Positions 1 to 11,285 of a DNA stretch of 64,000 bases are shown here, in pieces. Below the pieces are notes generated by a model that did no database searches, was not told where the DNA came from, and saw only the letters and a list, made by a program, of their open reading frames with translations. The position numbers and the translations under genes were made by a program. Numbering within the stretch: position 1 is the first letter of the stretch; each line of letters opens with the position of its first letter. This DNA comes from Desarmillaria ectypa (taxonomy: Eukaryota; Basidiomycota; Agaricomycetes; Agaricales; Physalacriaceae), in NCBI GenBank assembly GCA_030407005.1, contig JAUDYN010000002.1, positions 4,309,584 through 4,373,583 on the forward strand, written 5' to 3'.

Positions 1-1000
<1,000 letters not shown>

Positions 1001-1109
1001 GCCCCAAGAATGTGGCATGGATCTCCAATGACAATTGCACTCTCACTATTTGCTGGATGAAACAAGAGACCTCTAAGTCTGTGCAACATGATAAGATAAT
1101 GTGGAATGG

Positions 1110-1335
1110 TGTAAGGCTGGAAAACTCTCTGGTGAGAGAATTACAGTTTGCTTTCACAAGATCTTTTGTATACAGTAAGTATACAAGGAGGTACAAGAAC
1201 CACCAGCATCAGATTGGTATGGATCCACTTCTGATAGTGGAGAAGAGTGAAAGAGTGGGACTCAACATCCTTTCAAGAGATATGTACTTTGAGAGCAAGT
1301 TCTGAGTGATAGCAACAAGATTGCATGCTGTCTGC
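1110..1335 (-). mobile_element. LTR family 3 fragment
   Basis: This stretch matches 22935-23165 (the inner end of the complete LTR-3) with scattered substitutions. It begins with TGTAAGGCTGG on the plus strand, which is the CTTACA end of the LTR on the minus strand. The element breaks off at 1335, exactly where a family 1 LTR begins, so the family 1 element probably landed in it. It holds no coding capacity. Confidence 0.6.
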
Positions 1336-2054
1336 TGATGTGCTTGGTAATGGCGAGTGACAAAAGAATTAGGGAATGGCAATGAACACCAATCACACTA
1401 AACCTCTTACTACTCTACACTTAATCACCAATATTGAATTCAGGTGGTTTTGAGTATGATGGAAGCACTCTGCAGACTTCAATAATCAAGTACAGTTGTC
1501 TTAAAGATGTTTTATTCTTTACTAGTGAGTTATACAAAGTACTACTCATACTAGCAGGGTTGGTAAGACACAATTGCATAAAGAGTGACTTGGTTTGAGC
1601 TACTGCACTCATTCTGACTGAAACTGCTTCAGACTGGTGGCACTCTTGGCCCTATACTGCTTCCTACAAGTGATAAACACTTGACTAGCTGCACTAGTGG
1701 CACTCTTGGCCTAAGAATAATACTATAAATCCAAGAACTTTGCTTGAACTAACTTCAAAACACTCTGGACCTTTGCAGGACACAATAGTGATTCTAAGAG
1801 ACTTCAATTCAATGCAATACTATGGGTGACTTGGCGACTATTAATCACTTTGTCAAGGGTAAGCACAAAAGCCTTTAGTTGGGGACACCAGTTACTACCA
1901 GTGAGGGCTCAACTGTGGGGATGGCTTGCCTGCTTTGCATGAGTGCCCATCCTCCTACTTATATACTACTGAGACAGAACTATAAATATCATCTGAGTAT
2001 AGGGTATATTGGTAAGGATTTCTTGGCTAGTCATGAATAATAGTGAATAATCAG
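1336..2054 (-). mobile_element. LTR family 1, truncated copy
   Basis: The sequence starts TGATGTGCTTGGTAA, the reverse complement of the 3' end of the 1.36 kb LTR-1 copies. It follows them to about 2054 and then stops matching. It therefore holds roughly the 3' half of the LTR, including the complement of the TATATAAGTAG promoter-like box near 1960. Another truncated copy lies at 18453-19213. Confidence 0.75.
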
Positions 2055-2616
2055 GTTTAGAAGTAGTTTACACAAGGGTAATCATTGAGTGAGTACCCAC
2101 ATACCAATGCTCACCCTCTCCCCTCATGTGTCTCTTCCTCTCAGGCTGAAAGCAAGACACAAATCCTCTCTGCCTTTCACATTAGCAAGGCCACAAGTGA
2201 GAAGGATGATGTGCATGAATCATTGCTATACCAATGCTTCCCACATCCCCCTCACTCTCCATCTAACTCAGGTTGCAAGTGAGTCTATATTCTCTCCACT
2301 TCTGAGGCTGCAAGTGAGGAGAATATAAGTGAGTCAAACTCCTGCTCTTATCTTGACAGCACTCAGTAACTCCCACCAGACAGATTGCAAGCAGAGTCAG
2401 AGCATATTTGATTTAGTGAAGACACCTGATGAGCAGGGGAAAACGGAGAGACCAGCCTCTCTCCATTGCAGCCCCACCATCTCACCAGGTATGATCTAAT
2501 ATTCTCTCTCTGTTGCTTAGTTCTCATTGCCTTGGTAGTTTATGTCTTTACTTGAATATTGGTTATATCCCATATTTAAAAGACTCAATTTCACATGTCT
2601 CATAGCCCCCTAGCAG
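2055..2616. other. CpG-poor transposon-derived leader, no gene seen
   Basis: There is no convincing ORF here. The stretch has almost no CpG and carries three loosely repeated segments built on GGYTGMAAGYRAG near 2143, 2272 and 2306. It ends with CAG just before the ATG of the gag-like ORF, so it may be the 5' leader of that element. Confidence 0.35.
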
Positions 2617-3665
2617 ATGGACAAACTGCTCAACAGACCAATAGACAGCCATGGAGGCCATGGGAGGAGAACAGGAGGGAAGACCCTCATGCAGAGATTC
2701 AAGCCAATGCCCAATGAGAGCTACAGCAATACATCCAACAGTTCATTGATGGGACTATCAGCAAGGATGTGGCTGCAGCCCAAATCACCCTGCACCTTCA
2801 CCAAGTCTGTACCTGCCACAGATTCCTGGATGACCCTGTACAACTTGACTCCCATGAGAGGCAAGTCACTGATGCAGTAGCTTGGGGTCATCATATCCAA
2901 GGATCTGACAGTGAGAGTGAGGACCTTGCAGGAGAGGCTCACAGACAAGATGGCCATCACAATGGACAGCAAAGCAGTAGGGAGCACTCACATCAGAGAA
3001 GGAGACAGTCATTCTCCCCTAGTTGAGACCAAAGGTATCATAAGAATGGGAGGTGATGAGGTTGGACCCCTCATTCCCACACTCAGAGCTTGTCCAGCTC
3101 TGAAGAGAACTCTGATGGACAGGATGAAGATTGCACCAACAAACACCCAGAACTTGACCATAGCTTGCTCAGCTGGGAAGTCAAACATATCCTCACCAAT
3201 GCTACACTTTCTGAGGAACACAGATATGTTCAGAAGTGACTCAAAAACTATTCTTAAAATCCCAGAGAAGCCTTCTGCATCCTCTTCAACATGTTCAACA
3301 GACCTACATTCATAGACACTGGCTACAAGTCAATCCTGGCTAGCACTGCCATCAACTTTGACAAGATACTCAGCAATTTCCACTCCACTGAAATTACCAG
3401 CACATCTTCCCACATGCTCACAACTGCACTCATCCTTCAATTACCATCCACCAAGCCAGCCACCAAGGTCAAGAACTATGGTCAGTGGATCCAAGTGTGG
3501 AACCTGTTCAAGAAAGCAGTTGCTTATATATTCAGGGGAAGAGAGGCAGAACTCCACACTTGCTACAAGTACATCAATGACCTTTTCTCAGTCTATGATG
3601 TGTTGATGCATGAGTGAGTCATCGCATATGATAGAGCAATCTGGAACTTTATCACAATGCACCAA
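2617..3665 (+). pseudogene. Decayed retroelement gag-like ORF
   Basis: Conceptual translation in changing frames gives a protein type common in Agaricomycete retroelements. A central part reads ...INFDKILSNFHS, followed by VKNYGQWIQVWNLFKKA, and the end reads INDLFSVYDVLMHE, a stop, then VIAYDRAIWNF. The TGA before VIAYD sits where related proteins, as I remember them, have arginine, so a CGA to TGA change is likely. Several other stops and frame changes break the ORF. I recall similar ORFs beside reverse transcriptases of tyrosine-recombinase or Ty3-like elements, but the exact family is uncertain. The fragment ends abruptly at the start of an LTR-1 copy at 3666. Confidence 0.55.
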
Positions 3666-4954
3666 TGATATGCCATCTACACATTCACACCTAGATTTTG
3701 CGATTTTGTAACAATACTATTGCACATCTATCCTATACTAGTGATACATAGAGGACTATAGCTGAGGCTTCGAGCTGATAGTTAAAAGCAGTAAGCAACT
3801 GGTAGAGCCAGGACTTAGATGCAACACCATTAGTGGGTTAAATCTACCAGCCGGCCAGACTAGTAACTCAAATGCTAGCAGGACTAAGTGAAATACAGCC
3901 ACTAGCAAATGAAGGATGCTACTAGCACACCAAAACCAGGAGCAGAGTACACAGATCTCGTGAAGTTCTGTCACTAGCAGCCCAGACTGGGCATAAACAC
4001 CTAAGTCAGGATAACTAGTCACATGGCAATCTTGAAACAGGACTTAGAAATAAATTAGGAATGGATTAACCTTGAGCCCAGATCCGACTATTTTGATATA
4101 GATCTCTTATGATCGATGCTAGTGGAGCCGGACTGCACCCTCGATCATGATCGGATAGCTGTTACAGGCACCAATATCCAGGTATTCATATAACTGTGTT
4201 ACTAGGGCATGTAGTTGGGTGAAGGGTGCGGAAAGACTGACTGTGGAGTCTCTAGACCGAATATTTGAAAAGAGAACAGACTAGACCGACTATTGTGTGA
4301 TTATTCACCATTATTTGTGACTAGCCAAGAAATCCTTACCAATATACCCTATACCCAGATGATATTTATAGTTCTGCCTCAGTAGTATATAAGTAGTGGG
4401 ATGGGCGCTCGTGCAAAGCAGGCAAGCCATCCCTGCAGTTGAGCTCTCACTGGTAGTAACTGGTGTCCTCAATTAAAGGCTTTTGTGCTTAACCTCGATG
4501 CAGTGATTAATAGTCGCTAAGTCACCAATAGAATTGCATTGAATTGAAGTCCATTAGAGTCACTGTTGTGTCCTGCAAAGGTCCGGAGTGTTTTGAAGTT
4601 AGTTCAAGCAAAGTTCTCGGAGTTATAGTTTATTCTTAGGCCAAGAGCGCCACCAGTCTGAAGCAGTTTCAGTCAGAACGAGTGCAGTAGCTCAAACCAA
4701 GTCACTCTTATCCAATTGTGTCTTACCCACCCCACTAGTACAAGTAGTACTTTGTATAAACTCACTAGTAATGAATAAAACGTCTTAAAGACAATTGTAC
4801 TTGATTATTGAAGTCTGCAGAGTGCTTCCATCGTACTCGAAACCGCCTGAATTCAATATTGGTGATTAAGTGTAGAGTAGTAAGAGGTTTAGTGTGATTG
4901 GTGTTCATTGCCATTCCCTAATTCTTTTGTCACTCACCGTAACCAAGCACATCA
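3666..4954 (+). mobile_element. LTR family 1, copy A
   Basis: This is a 1289 bp long terminal repeat starting TGATATGCC and ending AAGCACATCA. It matches copies at 19293-20651 (plus) and 24055-25413 (minus). Copy A lacks about 75 bp near 4660 that the other two have. A promoter-like TATATAAGTAG lies near 4387. No 5-bp target duplication is seen: left flank ACCAA, right flank CCACA. The left flank is a gag-like ORF and the right flank is the middle of a Ty3 reverse transcriptase, so the two sides probably came from different elements. It keeps more CpG than neighbouring elements and so looks relatively young. Confidence 0.8.
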
Positions 4955-7900
4955 CCACAATGAGCAAGAACAATTGGATAAATTCCTAGATAAAAATCTC
5001 AACTCTGGGCAAATTCATCCCTCAAAATCCCCATTCACTTCCCCCTTCTTTTTCATCAAAAAGAAAGATGGTTCTCTACATCTGGTTCAAGATTATCAAA
5101 AATTGAATGAAATGACAATCAAGAATCAGTATTGCCTTCCCCTAATCTCAGAACTCATCAACAAGCTACAAGAAGCCAAGTATTTCTCAAAACTGGATGT
5201 TAGATGGGGATATAACAATGTATGCATCCATGATGGAGATGAAGAAAAAGCAGCATTCTGAACTAACCAAGGGCTCTTTGAGCCTACGGTCATGTTCTTT
5301 GGTCTCACTAATTCACCAGCCACATTCCAGTGGATGATGAATGATATCTTCAAAGACCTTATTGCAGGAGGAAAGGTCACCATCTATCTTGATGACATTC
5401 TCATCTTCACAAAATCCCTTTCAGAGCATAGAACTATCATACAACAAGTCCTCCAATGACTCTGCGAGAACAAGCTATTTCTCAAGGCCGAGAAATGTGA
5501 ATTCAAAGTACTTGAGACCAAGTACTTAGGAGTGATCATCAGCAAAGATGCGATCCATATGGATTCCATCAAAGTAGCTGGAATTGCAGAATGGCTAACC
5601 CCTATGAAGAAAAAGGAACTCCAATCCTTTTTAGGGTTCACCAACTTCTATCAAAAATTCATTCATGACTATTCTAAAATAGTCAGACCCTTAATCCAGT
5701 TAACTGGCAAAGTCGACTGGACATGGGGATCTGAACAAGAACAGGCATTCACTCAAATCAAAACCCTGATGACTACCAATGTTGTTCTAACAATTCCTTC
5801 AGATGAAGGACAATTCAGAGTAGAAGCAGACTCCAGTGACGGAGCAATTGGCACTGTTCTCTCCCAAGAACAAAGTGGCAAATAGAGACCAGTTGCATTC
5901 ATGTCAAAAGCCTTGACTACAATCAAACAAAACTATGAAATATATGACAAAGAGCTACTAGCCATCATGCTAGCGCTAGACAAATGGCAACACTATTTGA
6001 TGGGTGCCAAGGAGGAAATTGAGATCTGGACAGACCATCAGAATCTCTAATATTTCCACAAACCACAGAAGTTGAACCATCGACAAGCCTGATGGGTCAC
6101 TGAACTAGCTGAATACCATTTCATTCTCCAACACAAGGCAGGAACAGTGAAGAAGAAGGCTGACCTCCTCAGTCAATGTGATGACCACAATCAAGGAAAG
6201 GAAGACAACCAAGACATAGTCATTTTATCACCAAAACACTTCTGGACACTCATGTTACCTAGCTATAATGAGCAAATCACATGAATCAAAGACATTCCAT
6301 GACAGTGGGATGTTAGGACCCTGTCTATACATGTGACTTGGGACATAAGTGTCTCTCTGGGCTGTCTCGCATTCAGACAATCACCTGTGAATGAGAGGTA
6401 GACTTTAGTCTTTGGTGTGGTGCAGTAGAAGGTATATGAATCTAATTTAGTCAAAAGGTAGAGTACAACAGTGTAAACTACTCTACTTATATATTAGAAA
6501 TACAGTGTTTATTAATAAATGAAATGGTATCATCCAGGAGGAAACAGTGTGTGAGTTGGATGGATCATAGATGAATAAGAGTGAAATAGGGTAGGAATCA
6601 ATGAAACTGGGGTGGTTGTCAGTGAATCTGTTGATACTGACTGTGATAAGATGTGTTGGTGTCATGGATATGACAGGACAAGATAAGATAATGGAAAATC
6701 ATAACATGGGAACAGTGGGATTCAGGGATTAAAAAATCCCTTAATCACAAATGAGGAATAACCAAAAAGGATGAACTACTTTGGTATGATGGACACATCT
6801 ATATTCCAAAGGATGAAAGTCTTCAAGGGGAAATTATTGCCCAACACCATGATCACATAACTGTTGGACATCCCAGAATTGCCAAAACTACTGAATTAAT
6901 TCTATGAGATTATTGGTGGCCCAAGGCAAAATGAGATGTAGAAACCTACATCAAAGGATGTGAAGTATGCCAAAGAACCAAGAGCCATAATCAGGCAAAA
7001 GCTGCCCCATTATATCCAAACATTATTCCAGAAGCTCCCTGGACTCACATTTCCATCGATATGATCACCAGACTACCAGAATTGGAAGGCTATGATGCTT
7101 TACTTGTTATTGTCAACTGATTCTCCAAGAACGTCATTCCTGTCCCTTGTCATGAAGAACTCTCCACCAAAGGATGGGCACATATATTGTGAAGTCACAT
7201 TTACACTAAATATGGAATGCCCCAAGTCATCATTTTGGACTGAGGTCCCCAGTTCATATCCACATTCATGAAGGAACTCTACAGAATGTTGGATATAATG
7301 CAGAATGCATCCACTGCATACCATCCTCAAACTGATGGACAGACTGAATGAGTGAATCAGGAGATTGAAAAATATCTCAGGATTTTTGTCAACCACCAAC
7401 AAACTGACTGGGTAGAAAAGTTACCACTCGCAGAATTTGCACATAATAACCAAGTGTGCTCAGCAACAGGGAAAAGTCCATTCATGGCCCTATATGGAAG
7501 AAATCCCCAACTCATCCCTGACTCCATGCAAAAAATGCAATTCGCAAACTCCTCCACAGTGGAATTCGCAGAAACAATGGCCCAAGTCCACAAAGAGGTT
7601 CATGATGCTTTGGAAAAAGCAGTGACACAAATGAAGGCACAATACAACAAAATGAAACAGCCACCATGGGAATATCAAATGGGTGATCAGGTCTGGCTTG
7701 ATACAACCAATCTCCACCTTCCATGACCCAAGAAAAAACTGGATAACAAGCAAACAGGTCCATTCAAAATCATCAAAAAAACTGGAGCAGCAGCATACAA
7801 ACTAAAACTGCCACCACACTGGAAGATACACCCCTGATTCAATGAAAAACTGCTAACCCCATATGTCGCACCTTCATTTCCAAACCAACAACAACCACTG

Positions 7901-8350
7901 CCTCCCCCTCCTGACCTTGTCGATGGACAGGAGGAATACAAAATTAAAGAAACCTTGGACTCTCACACATGTCAAGTACAAGCAAAAAGAGGACAACCAT
8001 CCAAGACAGTTACCAACTATCTAGTCAAATGGAAAGGATGGACCAGGGAACACAACTCATGGGTCTGAGAAACAGAAATGACAAATGCAAAAGATGCAAT
8101 TCTAGAGTATGAAGCTAATGTTAACCACACTCTACACACCACCAAAATCATAACAAAGGACAAAACCATAACTTGTTTAGTCGATCATGAATACTCAGAC
8201 AATGGAGATGTTGCTTACCTGGCCAAATGCAAGGATGGACTCCAGAAATGGATCATCAACCCAGATGAAAATGTATGGAAATTGCTAATTGACCAATACT
8301 GGGTTAATCAAGCAAAATCGCAACTTGAATCCCCTGAAGAAGAACCATAG
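4955..8350 (+). pseudogene. pol: Ty3/Gypsy chromovirus Pol (RT, RNase H, integrase, chromodomain), inactivated
   Basis: This is a reverse transcriptase-integrase polyprotein missing its gag, protease and RT start. The order is: RT with FFIKKKDGS and the catalytic YLDD at about 5386; RNase H beginning near FRVEADSSD at about 5815; the integrase HHCC zinc finger at about 6850-6975; the integrase D,D,E core from about 7030 to 7360; and a chromodomain with YLVKWKGW at about 8020. The frame is interrupted by a solo LTR at 6311-6706. Removing it with one 5-bp target copy restores one continuous frame to the stop at 8348-8350. Seventeen in-frame stops remain: 15 TGA, one TAG (5883) and one TAA (6048). 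It cannot make a functional protein. The 5' half was lost at the LTR-1 junction. The matching 3' LTR follows at 8383. Confidence 0.93.
6311..6706 (-). mobile_element. LTR family 2, solo LTR nested in pol
   Basis: This is a 396 bp LTR (plus strand TGTTAGGACC ... ATCATAACA) in reverse orientation to pol. It is flanked on both sides by the 5-bp target duplication TGGGA (6306-6310 and 6707-6711). The 401 bp of LTR plus one target copy accounts exactly for the frame change in pol. It is therefore a late insertion that later lost its internal region by LTR-LTR recombination. Confidence 0.92.
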
Positions 8351-8371
8351 CAGTCGGGATGACTGCTTTAA

Positions 8372-8382
8372 CAAGGGGGTAA
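8372..8382 (+). other. Polypurine tract of the Ty3 element
   Basis: The purine-rich CAAGGGGGTAA lies directly before the TG of the 3' LTR, 22 bases after the pol stop. This is the usual place for the primer of plus-strand DNA synthesis in LTR retrotransposons. Confidence 0.7.
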
Positions 8383-8775
8383 TGTTACGATTTTTCCATT
8401 ATCTAATCATTTTCACATCAGAATGCTTACACATTCCATCCATATTCAAATCATTCACACCCACTCATTCCTATCAAACCTCTCCTATCTGATGTATTCC
8501 AAATCTTTACCATATGGTTGGTCCACGGTCACCTGACTCTCAACATTGCATGCATGAACTCTCACATTTCATCTATTAATAAACACCATACTTTCATATA
8601 TAAGTAGCCAGACTTTGTACTTAGTCTCTATCTTCTGACTAAATTGCATCTATACACCATCTTCTACACACATCTAAAGACCGCAGCCACAACTTATACT
8701 GGGTGATTGTTCGAATGTGTAACAGCCCAAAAGTCATGCTGGTCCCAAGATCACATGTTAGATCGGGCCGTAACA
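8383..8775 (+). mobile_element. LTR family 2, 3' LTR of the Ty3 element
   Basis: This is a 393 bp LTR from TGTTACGATTTTTCC to GGGCCGTAACA with a TATATAAGTAG box near 8599. It follows the pol ORF and its polypurine tract, so it is the 3' LTR of that element. Relatives lie at 6311, 16944, 20766, 26899 and 31515. No 5' partner with the matching target site is visible. Confidence 0.88.
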
Positions 8776-10549
8776 GTAAGTGCACATAGAGGAGGGAGGA
8801 GTTTACACTGCAATTCTTTTCTTGGGGATTACTGGTGGAATAGGAGAGCAGGTGTAGGAAAAGTGATTATCTAGCACCAGCAGTGCAGGCAGATTTGAGT
8901 GAAAAGCAAACAGGAGAAAGCAAATGTCAAGATGAAGGAAAAACAATGGGTGTTTTGAAGTGCAAAGATTAACTTGATTCACAGCATTCGACTCATGTTG
9001 TACCACTCAATTTTAAGAAATCGAGTTCCATGTCATGTACTGGAGATCTGTGGTGAGTATGACAACATGAGAACCTGACCAATGACAAGTAAACATTCAG
9101 AACAAACCTTGGCCTGCCCCTAGGACTCCAGCCATGCTCATTTTCCACTTGAGTACTATCCGGATGGCAATCACCTGTCGCTCCTACAGCAAATTCAAAT
9201 AGAGGACCATATGAATATAGGAATCACTTGCAAACCGCAGTTCTACATGTGTGACCAGTAAAAATGATAACACTACCCCAGCTAGTCCAGCAAAACATAT
9301 CATGGTGCTCACTTGACTTCAGCCAGGAGCTCGTCTAGTTTGAGCTGAGCTTTTGGATCCAAAGAATTGTGGGCTTTGACTGCAAAGTGTAAATCAAAGG
9401 CATCAAGATGTAGAAAGGACAAACCCTACGGAGAAACTCATAAGATCCCACCTTCCTTCTCCTGATAGTGCATCCTTGGCCTTCTCGTCAATGAGCTGCT
9501 TTGAAAGCTCGGTTGAGAGATTCTTCGTCATGACTGCATGGGCCATGCTTCCAGCAAGGAAGATAATTCAATGGTCGCCATAGAAAGAACGCCGATTTTG
9601 AAAGGATGCCAAAGACGTCGAAGCCGCACACAAACACTATAGCTTAATATATTTCTGAATTGGCTGTGGGTATGCGTTACTGCAGTGTTACAGATTTCTG
9701 AAAAACATCATCAGCATGAGCCAATGAAATGGGTAGGCGAGACGCACTATTACACTGCATGACATCTCTTCTTCCTTGCTCCTCACAGTTTCCTGTCACT
9801 ACCTTTGCACAAGTTTTATCCACAAGCAGTAGCTGTGAAGAATCTGATCACCTTGAGAGCTTGACAGTTCGGGTGTGTGTTGAAATGTCGTCTCCTGGAT
9901 CATGTAGCGATATAATGAGATGTCAGCTCCAGTGCAGAACTTCTGGGAACGGATGAAAGGCTGGATATGAACGGTCTCTGTTGTGCTGAGAATAAACGAT
10001 CAGCGACACAAGAACAGATTATGGCCAAATGTTTGGATTTACCTTCCATTCTTCATTTCGCGGCCCTCTGTAGCGGTCGGCTGTGCATCCGCATAAATAC
10101 CATATCGCTGCTCGTTGTCAGTGTACGTCACTGTGTGGAAGAGGCACTGCTGACCAACGGACAATTTCTCTGGCTAGTACCCAGTACGTGTCCCCTGCAA
10201 AGGAAGGCGAGTTAAAAACGATAAAAAAAAACCGTGCTACAAGCAAAGGCAGAGCGGAAACTCACAAGCTTTCAGACGTGAAGGAACCTCAGGATTCAGT
10301 ACTCAGAAGCTACATCATACACAACCAACCGTATTCCCGTTGACCCCAACGTGAGCATGTCCAACTCTGTTGTGTCTGCAGGCCTATATCCTGTCTATAT
10401 ACATCCACCTCCTTCGTGGTGGGATAATTCTTCTAAGGACGCGTGAACGCCCATGTTAGACCGTGCGAATGAAGCTTGAAAAGGGGAGATATCGAATAAA
10501 CGAATTCGACGATGGTGGTGGTCGAAGAGAGACGCGTCGGGCCCGACTA
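8776..10549. other. Host intergenic DNA, no confident gene
   Basis: CpG is nearly absent up to about 8980 and then returns. Short ORFs exist near 9309-9546 (minus) and 9729-10215 (plus). None has a recognisable domain, and the candidate splice phase of the minus-strand one does not fit. Confidence 0.4.
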
Positions 10550-10830
10550 ACCGGTTAATTTGACTTCCTACCACCATCATGGACGCGACACCTCCCTCTT
10601 TTCTGGGAAATTTTTCCTCTGTCTACCCTCTTCTTTCAGTAGTAAATTAATATGGCTCTTTATCACATACTTCTACTGGCCAGACTGTATCTCATGTCGG
10701 ATGAAGAAGATCTGATTTTTGGGGTATCAGGATTCAGGTACGTTCTTAGTACGACGGACATATCGTGAAAGCTGACTATTTTATTTTGCAGCAATTTCTT
10801 AGATAATGCTTCTATGTGCTTGATATGATG
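10550..10830 (+). repeat. Repeat R4, diverged copy 1
   Basis: This shares a block around CTACCACCATCATGGACG and later blocks around CTACCCTCTTCTTTC and GGGGTATCAGG with 16190-16440 and, inverted, with 23750-23960. The copies may be remains of one host gene family, with a putative ATG at 10579 followed by early stops. The product is unknown. CpG is kept here. Confidence 0.4.
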
Positions 10831-11285
10831 TACTACCCTCGAAGTCCCCTTCGTTCAATTGGAGAGTGCTGTGACATACGAGAGCAAAAAGGAGACTCTG
10901 AAGGAACCTGTTGGCTGGGCGCCGCTCTCTATCCTAACGACGCAATCTTTGTCGGTGTTAGTCCGTGCCATGATGGTATGGGGTGAATATTACTGCGTTT
11001 TTGGCTGCCATTGAATCATTCAAAATCTTGACGGCCAAGCTTGGGAAGGATAACATCATGAAAGCAGCGCGAATGGTCGAACTCGCCTACACCATTCGCT
11101 TTTTTTTCAGACGGCGGCTTTCTTGACGAGGTTGCTGTTACACGTTATGTGAATGTGCGAATCATAATAGTATGGTACGTCTCTCATAAAGCACACAAAG
11201 AGGGTAAAACATTGTCATTATCGAATCATACAAGGAACGACTTTTGCGACCAATATAAAACTGTTACATATTCACTCCACTTGAT
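10831..11285. other. Intergenic region downstream of the GH28 gene
   Basis: I see no supported gene here. It contains the 3' flank of the minus-strand polygalacturonase gene. Confidence 0.4.

Noticed and set aside
9309..9546. Small two-exon gene on the minus strand with codons ending LDELLAEVK
   Set aside because: Start and end look gene-like, but the only plausible intron (9451-9380) joins the exons in the wrong phase.
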